Shown: positions 1 to 8,893, counted from the stretch's first letter. The stretch is DNA of 64,000 nucleotides from Eubacteriales bacterium (GCA_030524745.1 JAUNGC010000007.1:1-64000), one strand, 5' to 3'. Program-made: numbers and translations. The notes: generated by a model from the letters alone, not told the origin.

Positions 1-1
1 A

Positions 2-70
2 GAAACGGAGAAAGCGCAAAGAGAAATGGAAAAGGCGCGAAAAGAAGCGGAAAAGTATTGGCGCGATTGA
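2..70 (+). CDS. C-terminal end of an upstream protein (partial)
   Basis: The window opens inside an open reading frame that runs to a TGA at 68-70. The 22 visible residues are very rich in Lys, Glu, Arg and Ala (for example EKAQREMEKARKEAEKYW), consistent with the charged helical tail of a protein. There is too little to assign a family. It ends 24 bases before the VanZ-like gene, so the two may share an operon. Confidence 0.5.
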   Translation, partial: ETEKAQREMEKARKEAEKYWRD

Positions 71-94
71 ATAGTAAGATATGGATAGAGGATT

Positions 95-664
95 ATGTTT
101 AAAGATATTTACTTCACTGTTTATGCTTTGCCATTATATGTTGTGATTTTCTTGATGGTTGCAGGCGTAATTTGCTGGATGATATGCGGCGTTCTGATGA
201 CGCGGAAGAAAATTGGAATTTGGCGGTTTCTGAATGTTTTTTTATGCGCGGTAAGTATTGTTGTCGTGGCTTATTTTACCCTGATGAACCGAACGGGAAA
301 CAGGAATGATTTGATACTGCGGCCGTTTTATAGTTTTGTGGAGGCGCGGGAACAACCGGAAGTATATCGCTCCATGCTGATGAATGTTTTTTTATTTCTG
401 CCGTTTGGCCTTACCGCTCCGTTTGCGATATCAAATGGAAAGACAGGTCGAAAGTATGAAATGGCGGTAATTCGCCATACCGTTTTGTCTGCAATTATTT
501 TTTCGGTCTTAGTAGAAGGATTGCAATATATTTTTCAGCTTGGCAGAACTGAAACAGACGATGTGATTTGTAATGTTTTAGGCACTGTAATTGGAACGAT
601 CTCTTTCGGATTATGTGAAAGAATGAGAAGAAAGGGGAATAAAAGGAAGAAAAACGGTAAATGA
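95..664 (+). CDS. VanZ family membrane protein
   Basis: A 189-residue integral membrane protein with hydrophobic segments near residues 8-36, 43-65, 91-113 and 125-172. The VanZ signature is visible: a loop with FLPFG in the middle, then E-G-L-Q, R-x-x-x-x-D-D and N-V-x-G in the last third. VanZ-type proteins are small membrane proteins, some linked to low-level teicoplanin resistance; the biochemical role of most members is unknown. It leads a block of envelope genes. Its TGA overlaps an ATG at 661 (ATGA), which suggests translational coupling to a very short downstream frame. The family call is firm; any resistance function is not supported by the sequence. Confidence 0.85.
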   Translation: MFKDIYFTVYALPLYVVIFLMVAGVICWMICGVLMTRKKIGIWRFLNVFLCAVSIVVVAYFTLMNRTGNRNDLILRPFYSFVEAREQPEVYRSMLMNVFLFLPFGLTAPFAISNGKTGRKYEMAVIRHTVLSAIIFSVLVEGLQYIFQLGRTETDDVICNVLGTVIGTISFGLCERMRRKGNKRKKNGK

Positions 665-764
665 AAAAATCATATTGGCGGCAACATTGGGATTGTTCCT
701 TTTGACAATCTGTGCTATTTTAATAAGGTATCAGGAGAAAAGTTCCGAAAAGGGAGACATGTGA
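661..764 (+). pseudogene. Micro-ORF for a small membrane peptide, apparently shifted at an A6 run
   Basis: An ATG at 661 overlaps the VanZ stop but its frame closes after 14 codons. The adjacent frame is open from 627 to the TGA at 762-764. It encodes a hydrophobic helix (LAATLGLFLLTICAILI) followed by a charged tail (EKSSEKGDM), a typical one-pass small protein. Adding one A to the A6 run after the ATG would join the ATG to that frame and give a peptide of about 34 residues opening MKKIIL. Its stop lies directly before the ATG of the next gene at 765. It could be a sequencing or assembly indel, a slippage site, a real mutation, or a TTG-started peptide from 675. None of these can be decided from this sequence. 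Confidence 0.35.
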
Positions 765-2009
765 ATGACTGCTGCAGAAGAGAAATTTCTGGAATTATTG
801 AAAAATTTCATATGGGACGGGCAGTCTGATATGGATGGCTTTTCTGATTGGCAGGAGTTATTGGAACTGGCATCCATTCATCATGTTTATCCGATGATTT
901 ATGAGCAGGTATATCGCTCGGAACAGTTTGCGGCGCTGCCGGTTCAAACCCGACAGGCCGCCCGTAAAAAAATGATATCTACAGTGACCGTTCAGACCAT
1001 GAGAACGGACGCTTTCCTGAAACAATATGAGCGGCTGGTGAAAGCCGGAGTTAAACCGCTGGTGATAAAGGGGCTGATTTGCCGGGAGTTGTATTCCAGG
1101 CCGGATTACAGGATGTCTTCTGATGAGGATCTGCTCGTACAAAGAGAAGAATTTGCCGGGTGTGACCGGATTCTGCTGGCGGACGGTTTTTGCAGCGATT
1201 GGAAGGCCCCGCAGGCGGGCGCACAGCAGGACCTGCCGCAGGAAGTTTCTTATCTGAACCGGGAGACAGGCGTTTATCTGGAAGTACATACGGCCCTGTT
1301 TTCCAAAGATGAAAACCGCCGGGGAAGATATGCTGATTTAAACGAAGCGTTTCAAGACGTATTTGCCAGGGCACAGGCGATTGAAATTCAGGGCGTTACG
1401 GTATATACCATGGACAATACGGATCATTTCCTTTATTTGCTGGTGCATGCGCTGAAGCATTTCCTGCATGCGGGCGTTGGAATCCGGCAACTGTGCGATA
1501 TGCTGCTGATGGCCCGGCAGATGGAGAAGAGTATCGACTGGGACGATTTGAAAGCAAGAATGAAAAAACTGGGAATTTTTCAGTTTTTTATGAGTCTTAT
1601 AGAGATTGGGGAGAAATACCTGGGGTTTTCCTGCGATAGTATCAGACGAATCAGCGCAGGAGAAGACTGTATGCCGTGCGAAGAAATGCTGGAGGATATC
1701 CTACAGGGCGGAATTTATGGATCCAGCACAATGGCGCGGACACACAGCGCAAACATGACGCTGGCAGCGGCTGAACACAGAAATGGAATCCGGGCTTCTC
1801 TGTTTCCGGGAAAAGAATATATGCGTCAGCAGTTTCCGTGGCTGGATCGTTTTCCGTGGCTGCTGCCTTTCGCATGGGGAAAACGTGCGTTGCGATATGG
1901 CAGCAAAATCAATGTAGAGAAACAACGCGGCGCCGACAGAGAAACGAACAGCATACGAATGGGGAAGCAACGTGTTAAAATGATGAAAAAGTACGGAATT
2001 GTGGATTGA
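765..2009 (+). CDS. Nucleotidyltransferase family protein (NTP_transf_5 type)
   Basis: A 414-residue cytosolic protein. Residues about 97-125 hold the family's best-conserved block: VIKG, then LYxRPxxRxSxD-E-DLLV, with the D-x-D pair at Asp120 and Asp122 in the position of the metal-binding acids of the DNA polymerase beta fold. A second conserved His-rich stretch follows near residues 222-240 (HFLYLLVHALKHF). These uncharacterised nucleotidyltransferases usually sit beside ABC transporters in polysaccharide or peptide export loci. That matches the ABC gene starting 20 bases downstream. The substrate is unknown. Confidence 0.75.
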   Translation: MTAAEEKFLELLKNFIWDGQSDMDGFSDWQELLELASIHHVYPMIYEQVYRSEQFAALPVQTRQAARKKMISTVTVQTMRTDAFLKQYERLVKAGVKPLVIKGLICRELYSRPDYRMSSDEDLLVQREEFAGCDRILLADGFCSDWKAPQAGAQQDLPQEVSYLNRETGVYLEVHTALFSKDENRRGRYADLNEAFQDVFARAQAIEIQGVTVYTMDNTDHFLYLLVHALKHFLHAGVGIRQLCDMLLMARQMEKSIDWDDLKARMKKLGIFQFFMSLIEIGEKYLGFSCDSIRRISAGEDCMPCEEMLEDILQGGIYGSSTMARTHSANMTLAAAEHRNGIRASLFPGKEYMRQQFPWLDRFPWLLPFAWGKRALRYGSKINVEKQRGADRETNSIRMGKQRVKMMKKYGIVD

Positions 2010-2029
2010 GAGGATGATGAGTTTCCGGT

Positions 2030-3784
2030 ATGGAATCATTGAAAATTTTGTGGCAAAAGTTAAAAGACGGCAGCATTCGTCAGATGTGGGAAGAATGGAA
2101 ATGGATCTATGCCTACGGACGCCGTTATAAAAAAGAGATTGTGTTATATGTATTCTGCGGCATGATCGGAACGGCGATGACGCTGGCGAGCAGTATTGCT
2201 TCCAAGAATCTGATTGATATTGTGACTGGCGTGCAGAAAAATAAAATTCTGCCTATGGCGGTGGTGATGGTGGCAATGGCGCTTTGCTCCATTCTGTTTC
2301 AGGCGTTTATGTCCAGAATTTCTGTCAGAATCAATATCAGAATTTTAAATGATATACAGGCGGATATATATGAAAAGCTGATGCGGGTTAATTGGCTGGA
2401 TTTGTCCCGGTATGCCAGCGGGGATATTTTGAACAGATTTGTTTCTGATGCTTCGACGGTGGCGGGCAGTGCGATCGGATGGTTTCCGACATTAATAACC
2501 AGCGCATTCAGCTTTTTTGCTTCTCTGGGGGTTATCTTGTATTACGATCCGACGATGGCGCTTATTGCCCTTTTAAATGCCCCCGCAATGCTGGTAATAT
2601 CCCGTTTCCTTCTGGGAAGATTGAGGCGGCAGACCGGAGAAGTGAAGAAGACTAACAGCGACATGATGGCTTTTGAACAGGAAACTTTCTATAATATTGA
2701 TTCCATTAAATCTTTTGATCTGACGGGGCTGTTTGGTGAAAGACTTCACGTCTGGCAGCAGAAATTCAAACAGGTGAATCTGGATTACAATATGCTTTCG
2801 GTGAAAACCAAGGTGGCGCTTTCTGCTATCGGCACGCTCATTCAATATATTGGATACGGGTGGGGCATCTTCCGCTTATGGACCGGACATATTACATATG
2901 GTGAAATGATGCTTTTTCTGGAGTTGGCATCCAAATTGTCGAACAATTTCAAGACGATGGTGTCTATTGTACCAAATACGGTAGGAGCCACTGCCTCGGC
3001 AGGGCGGTTAATGGAAATTTTGAATTTGCCTCCGGAGGAAAATGCTGCGGAAGGCCTGGAAATGCTGGATGAAGCGGCAGGGCAGGGATTTCGGATTGAG
3101 TTGCGGGATGTTTTTTTTGCATACCGTCAGGGAAAAGACGTGTTGGCAGAATCCGGTTTCGAAGCGGCGCCGGGGGAAATCGTTGCGCTGGTTGGTCCTT
3201 CAGGGGAAGGAAAGACCACATTGATTCGTATGTTTTTGGGATTGATTATGCCAAATGACGGCGCCGCAGTGTTGCGGGATGTTCGGGGACACGAGGTGCG
3301 TCTGAATGCTGCAACCCGGAAATATTTTTCCTATGTGCCGCAGGGGAACAGTCTTTTTTCGGGAACAGTGGCGGATAATCTGCGGATGGTGAAACAAAAT
3401 GCCACAGAGGAAGAGATGATTGAGGCCCTGCAGGCAGCCTGCGCATGGGATTTTGTAAAAGAAATGCCGGATGGACTTTACAGTTCGCTTGGGGAAAAGG
3501 GAAGAGGCCTTTCAGAAGGGCAGGCGCAGAGAATAGCGATTGCCCGGGCAGTTTTACGGAACGCTCCGGTATTGCTTTTGGACGAAGCGACTTCTGCGCT
3601 GGACGTGACGACGGAGCGCAAAGTATTACGGAATATTATCCGGAGCAGACCGGACAGAACCTGTATTGTAACGACTCACAGGCCGAGCGTTCTGAGCATG
3701 TGCCGGCGGGTATATCGGGTGATGGATACAAAACTTGTAGAGTTAAGTGAAGAGGAATCTGCCAGAATGGCAATGGATTTTTGA
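2030..3784 (+). CDS. ABC transporter, fused permease and ATPase
   Basis: A 584-residue half-transporter of the exporter type. The first 330 residues carry about six membrane segments (two clear ones near 37-60 and 80-100). The C-terminal nucleotide-binding domain has Walker A GPSGEGKTT near residue 390, the signature LSEGQ near 493, Walker B LLLDEATSALD near 514 and the switch histidine in TTHR near 547. All catalytic motifs are intact. It would work as a homodimer or with an unlinked partner. Coupling to the nucleotidyltransferase upstream and the polysaccharide genes downstream suggests export of a surface molecule or a modified peptide; the substrate cannot be read from the sequence. Confidence 0.88.
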   Translation: MESLKILWQKLKDGSIRQMWEEWKWIYAYGRRYKKEIVLYVFCGMIGTAMTLASSIASKNLIDIVTGVQKNKILPMAVVMVAMALCSILFQAFMSRISVRINIRILNDIQADIYEKLMRVNWLDLSRYASGDILNRFVSDASTVAGSAIGWFPTLITSAFSFFASLGVILYYDPTMALIALLNAPAMLVISRFLLGRLRRQTGEVKKTNSDMMAFEQETFYNIDSIKSFDLTGLFGERLHVWQQKFKQVNLDYNMLSVKTKVALSAIGTLIQYIGYGWGIFRLWTGHITYGEMMLFLELASKLSNNFKTMVSIVPNTVGATASAGRLMEILNLPPEENAAEGLEMLDEAAGQGFRIELRDVFFAYRQGKDVLAESGFEAAPGEIVALVGPSGEGKTTLIRMFLGLIMPNDGAAVLRDVRGHEVRLNAATRKYFSYVPQGNSLFSGTVADNLRMVKQNATEEEMIEALQAACAWDFVKEMPDGLYSSLGEKGRGLSEGQAQRIAIARAVLRNAPVLLLDEATSALDVTTERKVLRNIIRSRPDRTCIVTTHRPSVLSMCRRVYRVMDTKLVELSEEESARMAMDF

Positions 3785-3836
3785 CGAAATCGGTAAGAAA
3801 AAGCCACGATTTAGCATGGTATATTGGAGAACTTTG

Positions 3837-3845
3837 TGGTATACT
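3837..3845 (+). promoter_or_regulatory. Extended -10 promoter for the capsule phosphatase operon
   Basis: TGG followed by TATACT forms an extended -10 element 31 bases upstream of the phosphatase ATG. There is no good -35 at the expected distance. A Shine-Dalgarno-like AAGGGG lies between it and the start codon. It would separate the polysaccharide operon from the ABC transporter upstream. Confidence 0.5.
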
Positions 3846-3875
3846 GAACCGGTTAAGGAAAGAAAGGGGTTTGCG

Positions 3876-4640
3876 ATGGTCGATTTGCATGTACATATTC
3901 TGCCCGGAGTGGATGACGGGGCCTCGGGGATAGAGGAATCTCTGCAGATGGCCCGGCTGGCGGTTGCCGGCGGCGTACATGCGATGGCGGTGACGCCTCA
4001 TTGCAATATTCCCGGTACTTTTGAAAATTATGAAGGTCCTGCTCTGCGGCGGCGGCTGGAGGAATTGAAAGCTGCAGTCCGGCGGGAGAAAATTAAGCTG
4101 GAATTGTTCTGCGGCATGGAAGTGTTTGGCAGAGAGAATCTGGCTGAACTGTTGGACAGGAAACTGTTGGTTCCGATTAATGACGGCATCTATCTGCTGA
4201 TTGAGTTTCCCTTTGAGGAATCGGCGAACTGGATGACTTTTCTTTTGGAGGAAGTGCTGAGGGCAGGCTACGTGCCGCTGGTTGCGCATCCGGAACGTTA
4301 TGAAGCTGTGAAAAGGGATCCTCAGACCGCCTGGAGATGGGTGCGGATGGGATGTGCCCTGCAGGTGAACAAGGGAAGCATACAGGGAAGATTCGGACGG
4401 GGAGAGCAACGAACGGCAATGCTTTTGCTGGAACATGAATTGGTTGCATGTGTTGCCAGCGACGCTCATCATGCGGATTTTCGAACGCCCTATATGAGAG
4501 ACGTGGCTGACTATCTGGAAGAGTATTTTGGCGGCGGTTGTGTGCAGCTTTTGCTGGAGGATAATCCTGCCAGAATTCTGGACGGCAGGGAAATTGTACT
4601 GTTGGAACCGCGGGGATTTAGCAGGAACTGGTTCGGATAA
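3876..4640 (+). CDS. PHP-type tyrosine-protein phosphatase (CpsB/CapC/YwqE family)
   Basis: A 254-residue protein of the polymerase and histidinol phosphatase (PHP) fold. It opens with DLHVHILPGVDDG, the metal-binding HxH of the family, and carries further metal ligands at TPH, HPERY and SDAHH. Enzymes of this family are manganese-dependent phosphatases that remove phosphate from the tyrosine cluster of BY-kinases in capsule or exopolysaccharide synthesis. Two such kinases lie 1 kb downstream. The frame is open further upstream into the ABC gene. The ATG at 3876 is preferred because the HxH motif follows at once and a ribosome-binding site sits just before it. Confidence 0.88.
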   Translation: MVDLHVHILPGVDDGASGIEESLQMARLAVAGGVHAMAVTPHCNIPGTFENYEGPALRRRLEELKAAVRREKIKLELFCGMEVFGRENLAELLDRKLLVPINDGIYLLIEFPFEESANWMTFLLEEVLRAGYVPLVAHPERYEAVKRDPQTAWRWVRMGCALQVNKGSIQGRFGRGEQRTAMLLLEHELVACVASDAHHADFRTPYMRDVADYLEEYFGGGCVQLLLEDNPARILDGREIVLLEPRGFSRNWFG

Positions 4641-4652
4641 GGAGTTTACAAG

Positions 4653-5702
4653 ATGAAGAAATTGAGGATTTTTTGGGCTGTAATCGTAGTTCTGGTAACA
4701 GCGGCATTTGCAGCATATCGGATTAATGAGATCCGGAAGGAGGATTCTTCCGGGCCGGTTTTTTCCTGTGATCAGATGAAGCTGGAAGTGAGCATTCATG
4801 ACGGGGATGATGTGCTGCTTCAGGGAATTACAGCGCAGGATAAGAAGGACGGAGACGTAACGGCTTCCATTCTGGTTGAGAAGCTTTCCAGCTTTTACGG
4901 GGAAAATCAGCGTCTTGTCACATATGCGGCGTTTGATTCTGATAACCATATTACAGAAATGGAACGGGAAATTACTTATACGGATTATACGAAACCGAAA
5001 TTTGCGTTAAACGGTTCCCTTCGCTTTAAAGCCGGAGAAACGATCAATATCGATCAGATTGTGACGGCCCGGGATTGCCTGGATGGAGATTTGTCCCGTA
5101 ATGTTAAAATTCTGATGGATGGTACGATCAACAACAGGATCACAGGCTTTTACGATATCGAGTACCAGGTGACAAACAGCGCTGGAGATTCCGTATCCCT
5201 TCCGATCAGAATTGAAGTTTACCAACAGGAAAACAACGAAGTGGAAATGAATCTGAAGCAATATCTGGTGTATTACGAAGGGGAGGATATTGATTATAAG
5301 GATTACTTAAAGAGCATTAAGATCGGCAATCTGGAATATCCCTTTGAGGGCGTTGTTCTGGAGGGAATGGAAGGTATGAAATTTGTGATGCCCGAAGAAG
5401 AAGCGGAAAGTGAGGAAGACGCGGAAGAAAACCAGGAGGAAGAAGACGGCGCGGATGCAGAACCGGCCCGGGAAGAGGATGAAGAAGATCCGGAGGAAGG
5501 GCAGGAGGAAGAAGTGTCGTCTGAGAGTGCGGATGCACAGGAGGAAAATGTTATTACGTTCATTCCGAAAAGCCGTGTGACGGTACGGTCTTCTGTGGAT
5601 GCGTCCACGCCCGGCGTTTATCCGGTATATTTCTACTATATAGATGAGCAGGAAAGATTTGATTATGTGGCCACAGAAGTATTGTATGTGGTAGTGGAGT
5701 GA
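4653..5702 (+). CDS. Membrane-anchored protein with Ig-like (DUF5011-type) repeats and an acidic segment
   Basis: A 349-residue protein with an N-terminal membrane anchor (residues 4-22, no clear cleavage site). Two immunoglobulin-like repeats follow. Each has the pattern D-x-x-DGD-(V/L) seen in DUF5011/HYR-like domains: DKKDGDVTAS near residue 62 and DCLDGDLSRN near 139. Residues about 248-300 are almost entirely Glu, Asp, Ala and Ser. This is a low-complexity, unfolded, strongly negative stretch. A third beta-rich region closes the protein (VTVRSS to the end). It lies 12 bases after the phosphatase and 7 before the first kinase, so it belongs to the polysaccharide operon. A role at the outer face of the membrane is likely but unproven. 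Confidence 0.7.
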   Translation: MKKLRIFWAVIVVLVTAAFAAYRINEIRKEDSSGPVFSCDQMKLEVSIHDGDDVLLQGITAQDKKDGDVTASILVEKLSSFYGENQRLVTYAAFDSDNHITEMEREITYTDYTKPKFALNGSLRFKAGETINIDQIVTARDCLDGDLSRNVKILMDGTINNRITGFYDIEYQVTNSAGDSVSLPIRIEVYQQENNEVEMNLKQYLVYYEGEDIDYKDYLKSIKIGNLEYPFEGVVLEGMEGMKFVMPEEEAESEEDAEENQEEEDGADAEPAREEDEEDPEEGQEEEVSSESADAQEENVITFIPKSRVTVRSSVDASTPGVYPVYFYYIDEQERFDYVATEVLYVVVE

Positions 5703-5709
5703 GAGGAAA

Positions 5710-7284
5710 ATGGCAGACAGCAGCAGAGAAGCATTACAGAGTGATGAACTACAACTGGATCTTTACAGCATCATACGGGCGCTTTTGAAGGATTGGTGGA
5801 TGATTCTGACGGCCGGAATAGTGGGCGTTTTTTGCGCTTATATTGTGGCGGGGACGGCTTATGTGCCGGCCTATACGACCAGCATGACATTTATCGTTTC
5901 TTCTAAAGGATCAACCAGCAGCGCTTCCAATCTGACGGCTACAACTGAAATGGCGGATACTTTCAGCCTGGTGCTCAACAGCCGTCTCCTGAAAAAGAAG
6001 GTACAGCAGGAGTTAGGACTGTCTTATCTGCCCGGAACGATTGAAACGAACGTGGTGACGGGAACAAACCTGATGACGCTGAAGGTCAGCGCTGCTTCGC
6101 CGGAACATTCTTTTAAGATCATGAAATCTGTGCTGGAAAATTATTCGGAGATCACAGATTATGTGTTGAGTAATGTAGTGTTGGATGTGCTGGAAGCGCC
6201 TACTGTGCCCAAAGCGCCTTCCAATCCCATTTCTGCGCGGGAGATGATGAAGAAATATGCCATGATTGCGATGGCGGCAATGGCGGCTCTTCTGGCGGTT
6301 ATTTCTTATTTGAAGGATGACGTCAAAAATGAAAAGGAAGTAGAGAGGAAGCTGGATACCGCACTTTTTGCTACAGTTTACCATGAAGTGAAGAATAAAA
6401 CGTTAAAGAGCAAGCTTCGGCGTGCGAAGAAGGGTCTTCTGGTATCGGATCCCACCTGCAGCTTCCTCTTTGTGGAGACCTATAAGAAAATCCGGACAAA
6501 GCTGATGTATAAGGCGGGCGATCAAAAAGGGCAGGTGATCCTTGTGACCAGTGTGCTGGAGAATGAAGGGAAATCCACCGTGGCAGCCAATATTGCGCTG
6601 ACGCTGGCACAGAAATCGGATCGCGTCGCTTTCATCGACGGAGACCTGCGCCGCCCTGCCGCGTATAAGATTTTGCAGAGAGAATTGGAAGCGGATCAGG
6701 AAATAGGGGCGTTCCTGAATGAAAAGAGCGATTTTGACCAGGTGATGCAATGGGATGAGGAAAATCATCTGTATCTGTTGACTGGCAGCAGAAAATATTC
6801 CAATTCCACGGAACTGGTTTCCGGGGAACGGATGCAGGAACTGATAGAAGCGGTGAGAGCAGAGGCGGATTATGTTGTGATTGACTCTCCGCCGACGTCG
6901 CTGATGGCGGATGCGGAAGTGCTTGCGGAATATGCCGATGTATCTCTGCTGGTGGTGCATCAGGGAATGGCGAGAACGCGGGAAATCAATGATACGATAG
7001 ATATTCTGGAAAATGGCGGCTCCGAGTTACTGGGATGTATTTATAACGACGTGAAGACAGGGGTGTTTAAAGGCAAAAAGTCCTGGGGCGATTATAACTA
7101 TGGCGGATATCGGAAGTACAAACGCGGTTACAGCTATGGAGGTTACGGCTATGGAAGGTCAGAAAAATCCGATAAAAAGAAAGAGCGTACTGCGATAACG
7201 GAAGAAAAACCGCAGGAAGAGATGGAAATCATGGAAATGGATCTTCAGGATCAGGTGACCGGCTCTGACGGCATTGAGGAGTGA
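5710..7284 (+). CDS. Fused Wzz-type co-polymerase and BY-family tyrosine kinase (copy 1)
   Basis: A 524-residue protein. The first 200 residues are a polysaccharide chain-length (Wzz) domain bounded by membrane helices at about 32-53 and 180-196. The rest is a bacterial tyrosine kinase. It has Walker A (ENEGKST near residue 282), Walker A-prime (FIDGDLRRP near 308) and Walker B (VVIDSPP near 388). A tyrosine-rich tail at about 462-485 (YNYGGYRKYKRGYSYGGYG) is the usual autophosphorylation cluster. In many Firmicutes these two halves are separate proteins; here they are fused as in Gram-negative Wzc. The kinase cycle would be reversed by the PHP phosphatase upstream and controls polymer length and export. 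Confidence 0.9.
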   Translation: MADSSREALQSDELQLDLYSIIRALLKDWWMILTAGIVGVFCAYIVAGTAYVPAYTTSMTFIVSSKGSTSSASNLTATTEMADTFSLVLNSRLLKKKVQQELGLSYLPGTIETNVVTGTNLMTLKVSAASPEHSFKIMKSVLENYSEITDYVLSNVVLDVLEAPTVPKAPSNPISAREMMKKYAMIAMAAMAALLAVISYLKDDVKNEKEVERKLDTALFATVYHEVKNKTLKSKLRRAKKGLLVSDPTCSFLFVETYKKIRTKLMYKAGDQKGQVILVTSVLENEGKSTVAANIALTLAQKSDRVAFIDGDLRRPAAYKILQRELEADQEIGAFLNEKSDFDQVMQWDEENHLYLLTGSRKYSNSTELVSGERMQELIEAVRAEADYVVIDSPPTSLMADAEVLAEYADVSLLVVHQGMARTREINDTIDILENGGSELLGCIYNDVKTGVFKGKKSWGDYNYGGYRKYKRGYSYGGYGYGRSEKSDKKKERTAITEEKPQEEMEIMEMDLQDQVTGSDGIEE

Positions 7285-7286
7285 GT

Positions 7287-8741
7287 ATGAGCGATTATAA
7301 CAGAGAGCAGATAGCGGAAGCGGAAAAAATAGATTTAATACGGATCATCAATGATATGTGGAAGGGGGCAAAACGGTACGGCGTTTTATTCATTCTGCTG
7401 GCCGGATTGCTGGCGGGAGTTTTCTATTATCAGGCTTACAGGAGTTATGTTCCGGTTTATACTGCGACTGCTACTTTTACAGTCTCAAGCGATACATCCA
7501 GCCTGTATTCCAGCAGTAGCTATCTGAATGAAAAGACAGCGACCCAGATTGTAAATACATTTCCTTATATTTTAAACAGCGGCCTGCTGCAGAAGCTTGT
7601 GATGCAGGACCTGGGTACGGAAACGATACCGGGTACGATTGCTACGGAGACGCTGGGAAAAACCAACATGATTACCATTCTGGTAACGTCGACGAAACCG
7701 GAAGACGCCTATAACATCCTGCAGTCCGTGATCGAGCATTATCCGGAGGTGGCGGAGCCGGTCATCGGAAAAGTGGTGATGACGCTGCTGGATATGACGG
7801 ATATTCCGGAAAATGCGGCAAATCCCCCTGCTTTCAGAGGAAGCGCGGCCAGGGGCGTGGCGGCAGGATTGATTATCGGCTTTGTATTTTTGTTGTTTTA
7901 TGCCTTTACCAGAAAAACAATTCACGAAGAAGAAGATTTCAAGAAACTGCTCAATGTGGATTGCATCTGCGCTATTCCGCAGATTATCTTCAAAAAGAGG
8001 GGGAAAAAGTACAGGAAGGATATTTCCATATATAATAAAAAGATTTCTCTTTCTTTCCTGGAAGCGATCCGTGTGCTGCGCGCCCGCATTGAAAAAGATG
8101 CAAAGAAAAACAATTTGAAGATTTTTCTTGTGACCAGCGCCGCGCCTGGCGAAGGAAAAAGTACGATAGCGGCGAATATAGCCATGTCGCTGGCAATGGG
8201 CGGCGCCAGGGTTGTTTTGGTGGACTGCGACTTGAGAAATCCTTCCGTGAGGGAGCGGCTGAATATGGAGGAAGACGGTCCGGGATTGTATGAATTGCTG
8301 ACTAAGAAGGCCGATTTACAACAGGTATTTCTGAAAAACGAGCAGTACCATATGTATGTGATTCCGGGAGGCGAGCCGTACAATAACGCCTCCGAACTGC
8401 TGGATTCTCCAAGAATGCGTTCCCTGCTCAAAAAGCTGCGGGAGAGAGCGGATTATGTGATTCTGGATACCGCGCCGGTGGGCATGCTGACGGATACGGC
8501 GGTTCTGGCTGAGGCGGCGGATGCGGCCCTGTTTGTGGTCAAGCAGGATTACGCGAAATGCTCCAATATTCTGGAAGGGATCGGGCAGTTGGCCGAAAGC
8601 AAGATTTATATTTCGGGATGCATTTTGAACGGCGCGCAGGCAGGTATTGGCGGATACGGTTATAAGAGTTACCGCTACTATAACAAGTACGGTTACTATG
8701 GCTTCGGCAGCCATTATGCAGGGCAGGAAGGCAAAGCATAG
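7287..8741 (+). CDS. Fused Wzz-type co-polymerase and BY-family tyrosine kinase (copy 2)
   Basis: A 484-residue paralogue of the preceding gene with the same order: Wzz domain with helices near 33-50 and 190-208, Walker A PGEGKST near residue 286, Walker A-prime VDCDLRNP near 310, Walker B VILDTAP near 390, and a C-terminal tyrosine cluster (YKSYRYYNKYGYYGF). A GTG at 7281 is also in frame. The ATG at 7287 is preferred because GAGGAG at 7276-7281 gives it a 5-base Shine-Dalgarno spacing. The copies are clearly diverged, so the duplication is old. Having two complete co-polymerase kinases in a row may let the cell set two chain lengths or form mixed oligomers. Confidence 0.9.
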   Translation: MSDYNREQIAEAEKIDLIRIINDMWKGAKRYGVLFILLAGLLAGVFYYQAYRSYVPVYTATATFTVSSDTSSLYSSSSYLNEKTATQIVNTFPYILNSGLLQKLVMQDLGTETIPGTIATETLGKTNMITILVTSTKPEDAYNILQSVIEHYPEVAEPVIGKVVMTLLDMTDIPENAANPPAFRGSAARGVAAGLIIGFVFLLFYAFTRKTIHEEEDFKKLLNVDCICAIPQIIFKKRGKKYRKDISIYNKKISLSFLEAIRVLRARIEKDAKKNNLKIFLVTSAAPGEGKSTIAANIAMSLAMGGARVVLVDCDLRNPSVRERLNMEEDGPGLYELLTKKADLQQVFLKNEQYHMYVIPGGEPYNNASELLDSPRMRSLLKKLRERADYVILDTAPVGMLTDTAVLAEAADAALFVVKQDYAKCSNILEGIGQLAESKIYISGCILNGAQAGIGGYGYKSYRYYNKYGYYGFGSHYAGQEGKA

Positions 8742-8767
8742 AGCCCGGAATTTGCATAAAAATGAAG

Positions 8768-8795
8768 TTTACTTTTCGCAAAAGTGTGTTATAAT
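8768..8795 (+). promoter_or_regulatory. Promoter before the small sortase substrate
   Basis: TTTACT, a 16-base spacer and an extended -10 TGT-TATAAT (8787-8795). Transcription would start within a few bases of the inverted repeat at 8799, giving a mRNA with a 5-prime stem. Confidence 0.6.
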
Positions 8796-8862
8796 GAAGC
8801 ATGACAGCGAACCGTTTGAGAAGAAATGAAAGAACAGCAAACCGAAGTGTGGGCTGTCATGC
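8796..8862 (+). repeat. Degenerate copy of the promoter-proximal hairpin element
   Basis: GCATGACAGC (8799-8808) and GCTGTCATGC (8853-8862) form a perfect 10-base inverted repeat. The sequence next to the -10 box (GAAGC) and the inner motif GCAAACCGAAG match hairpin 1 of the double-hairpin family found near 17.4, 35.9 and 54.3 kb. The second hairpin is missing, and an internal repeat of ACAGC(A/G)AACCG has lengthened the loop. It is treated as a decayed or shortened member. Confidence 0.55.
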
Positions 8863-8893
8863 GTCATAATTAATGAGGATGGAGGGAGTTTTG

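Noticed and set aside
3636-4949. Long minus-strand open frame (437 codons) opposite the phosphatase and Ig-like genes
   Set aside because: It has no family pattern or ribosome-binding site, is rich in His, Arg and Gln, and lies opposite two well-supported genes; it is composition-driven.
5303-5608. Serine-rich minus-strand frame
   Set aside because: It is the complement of the acidic Glu/Asp codons of the plus-strand gene.
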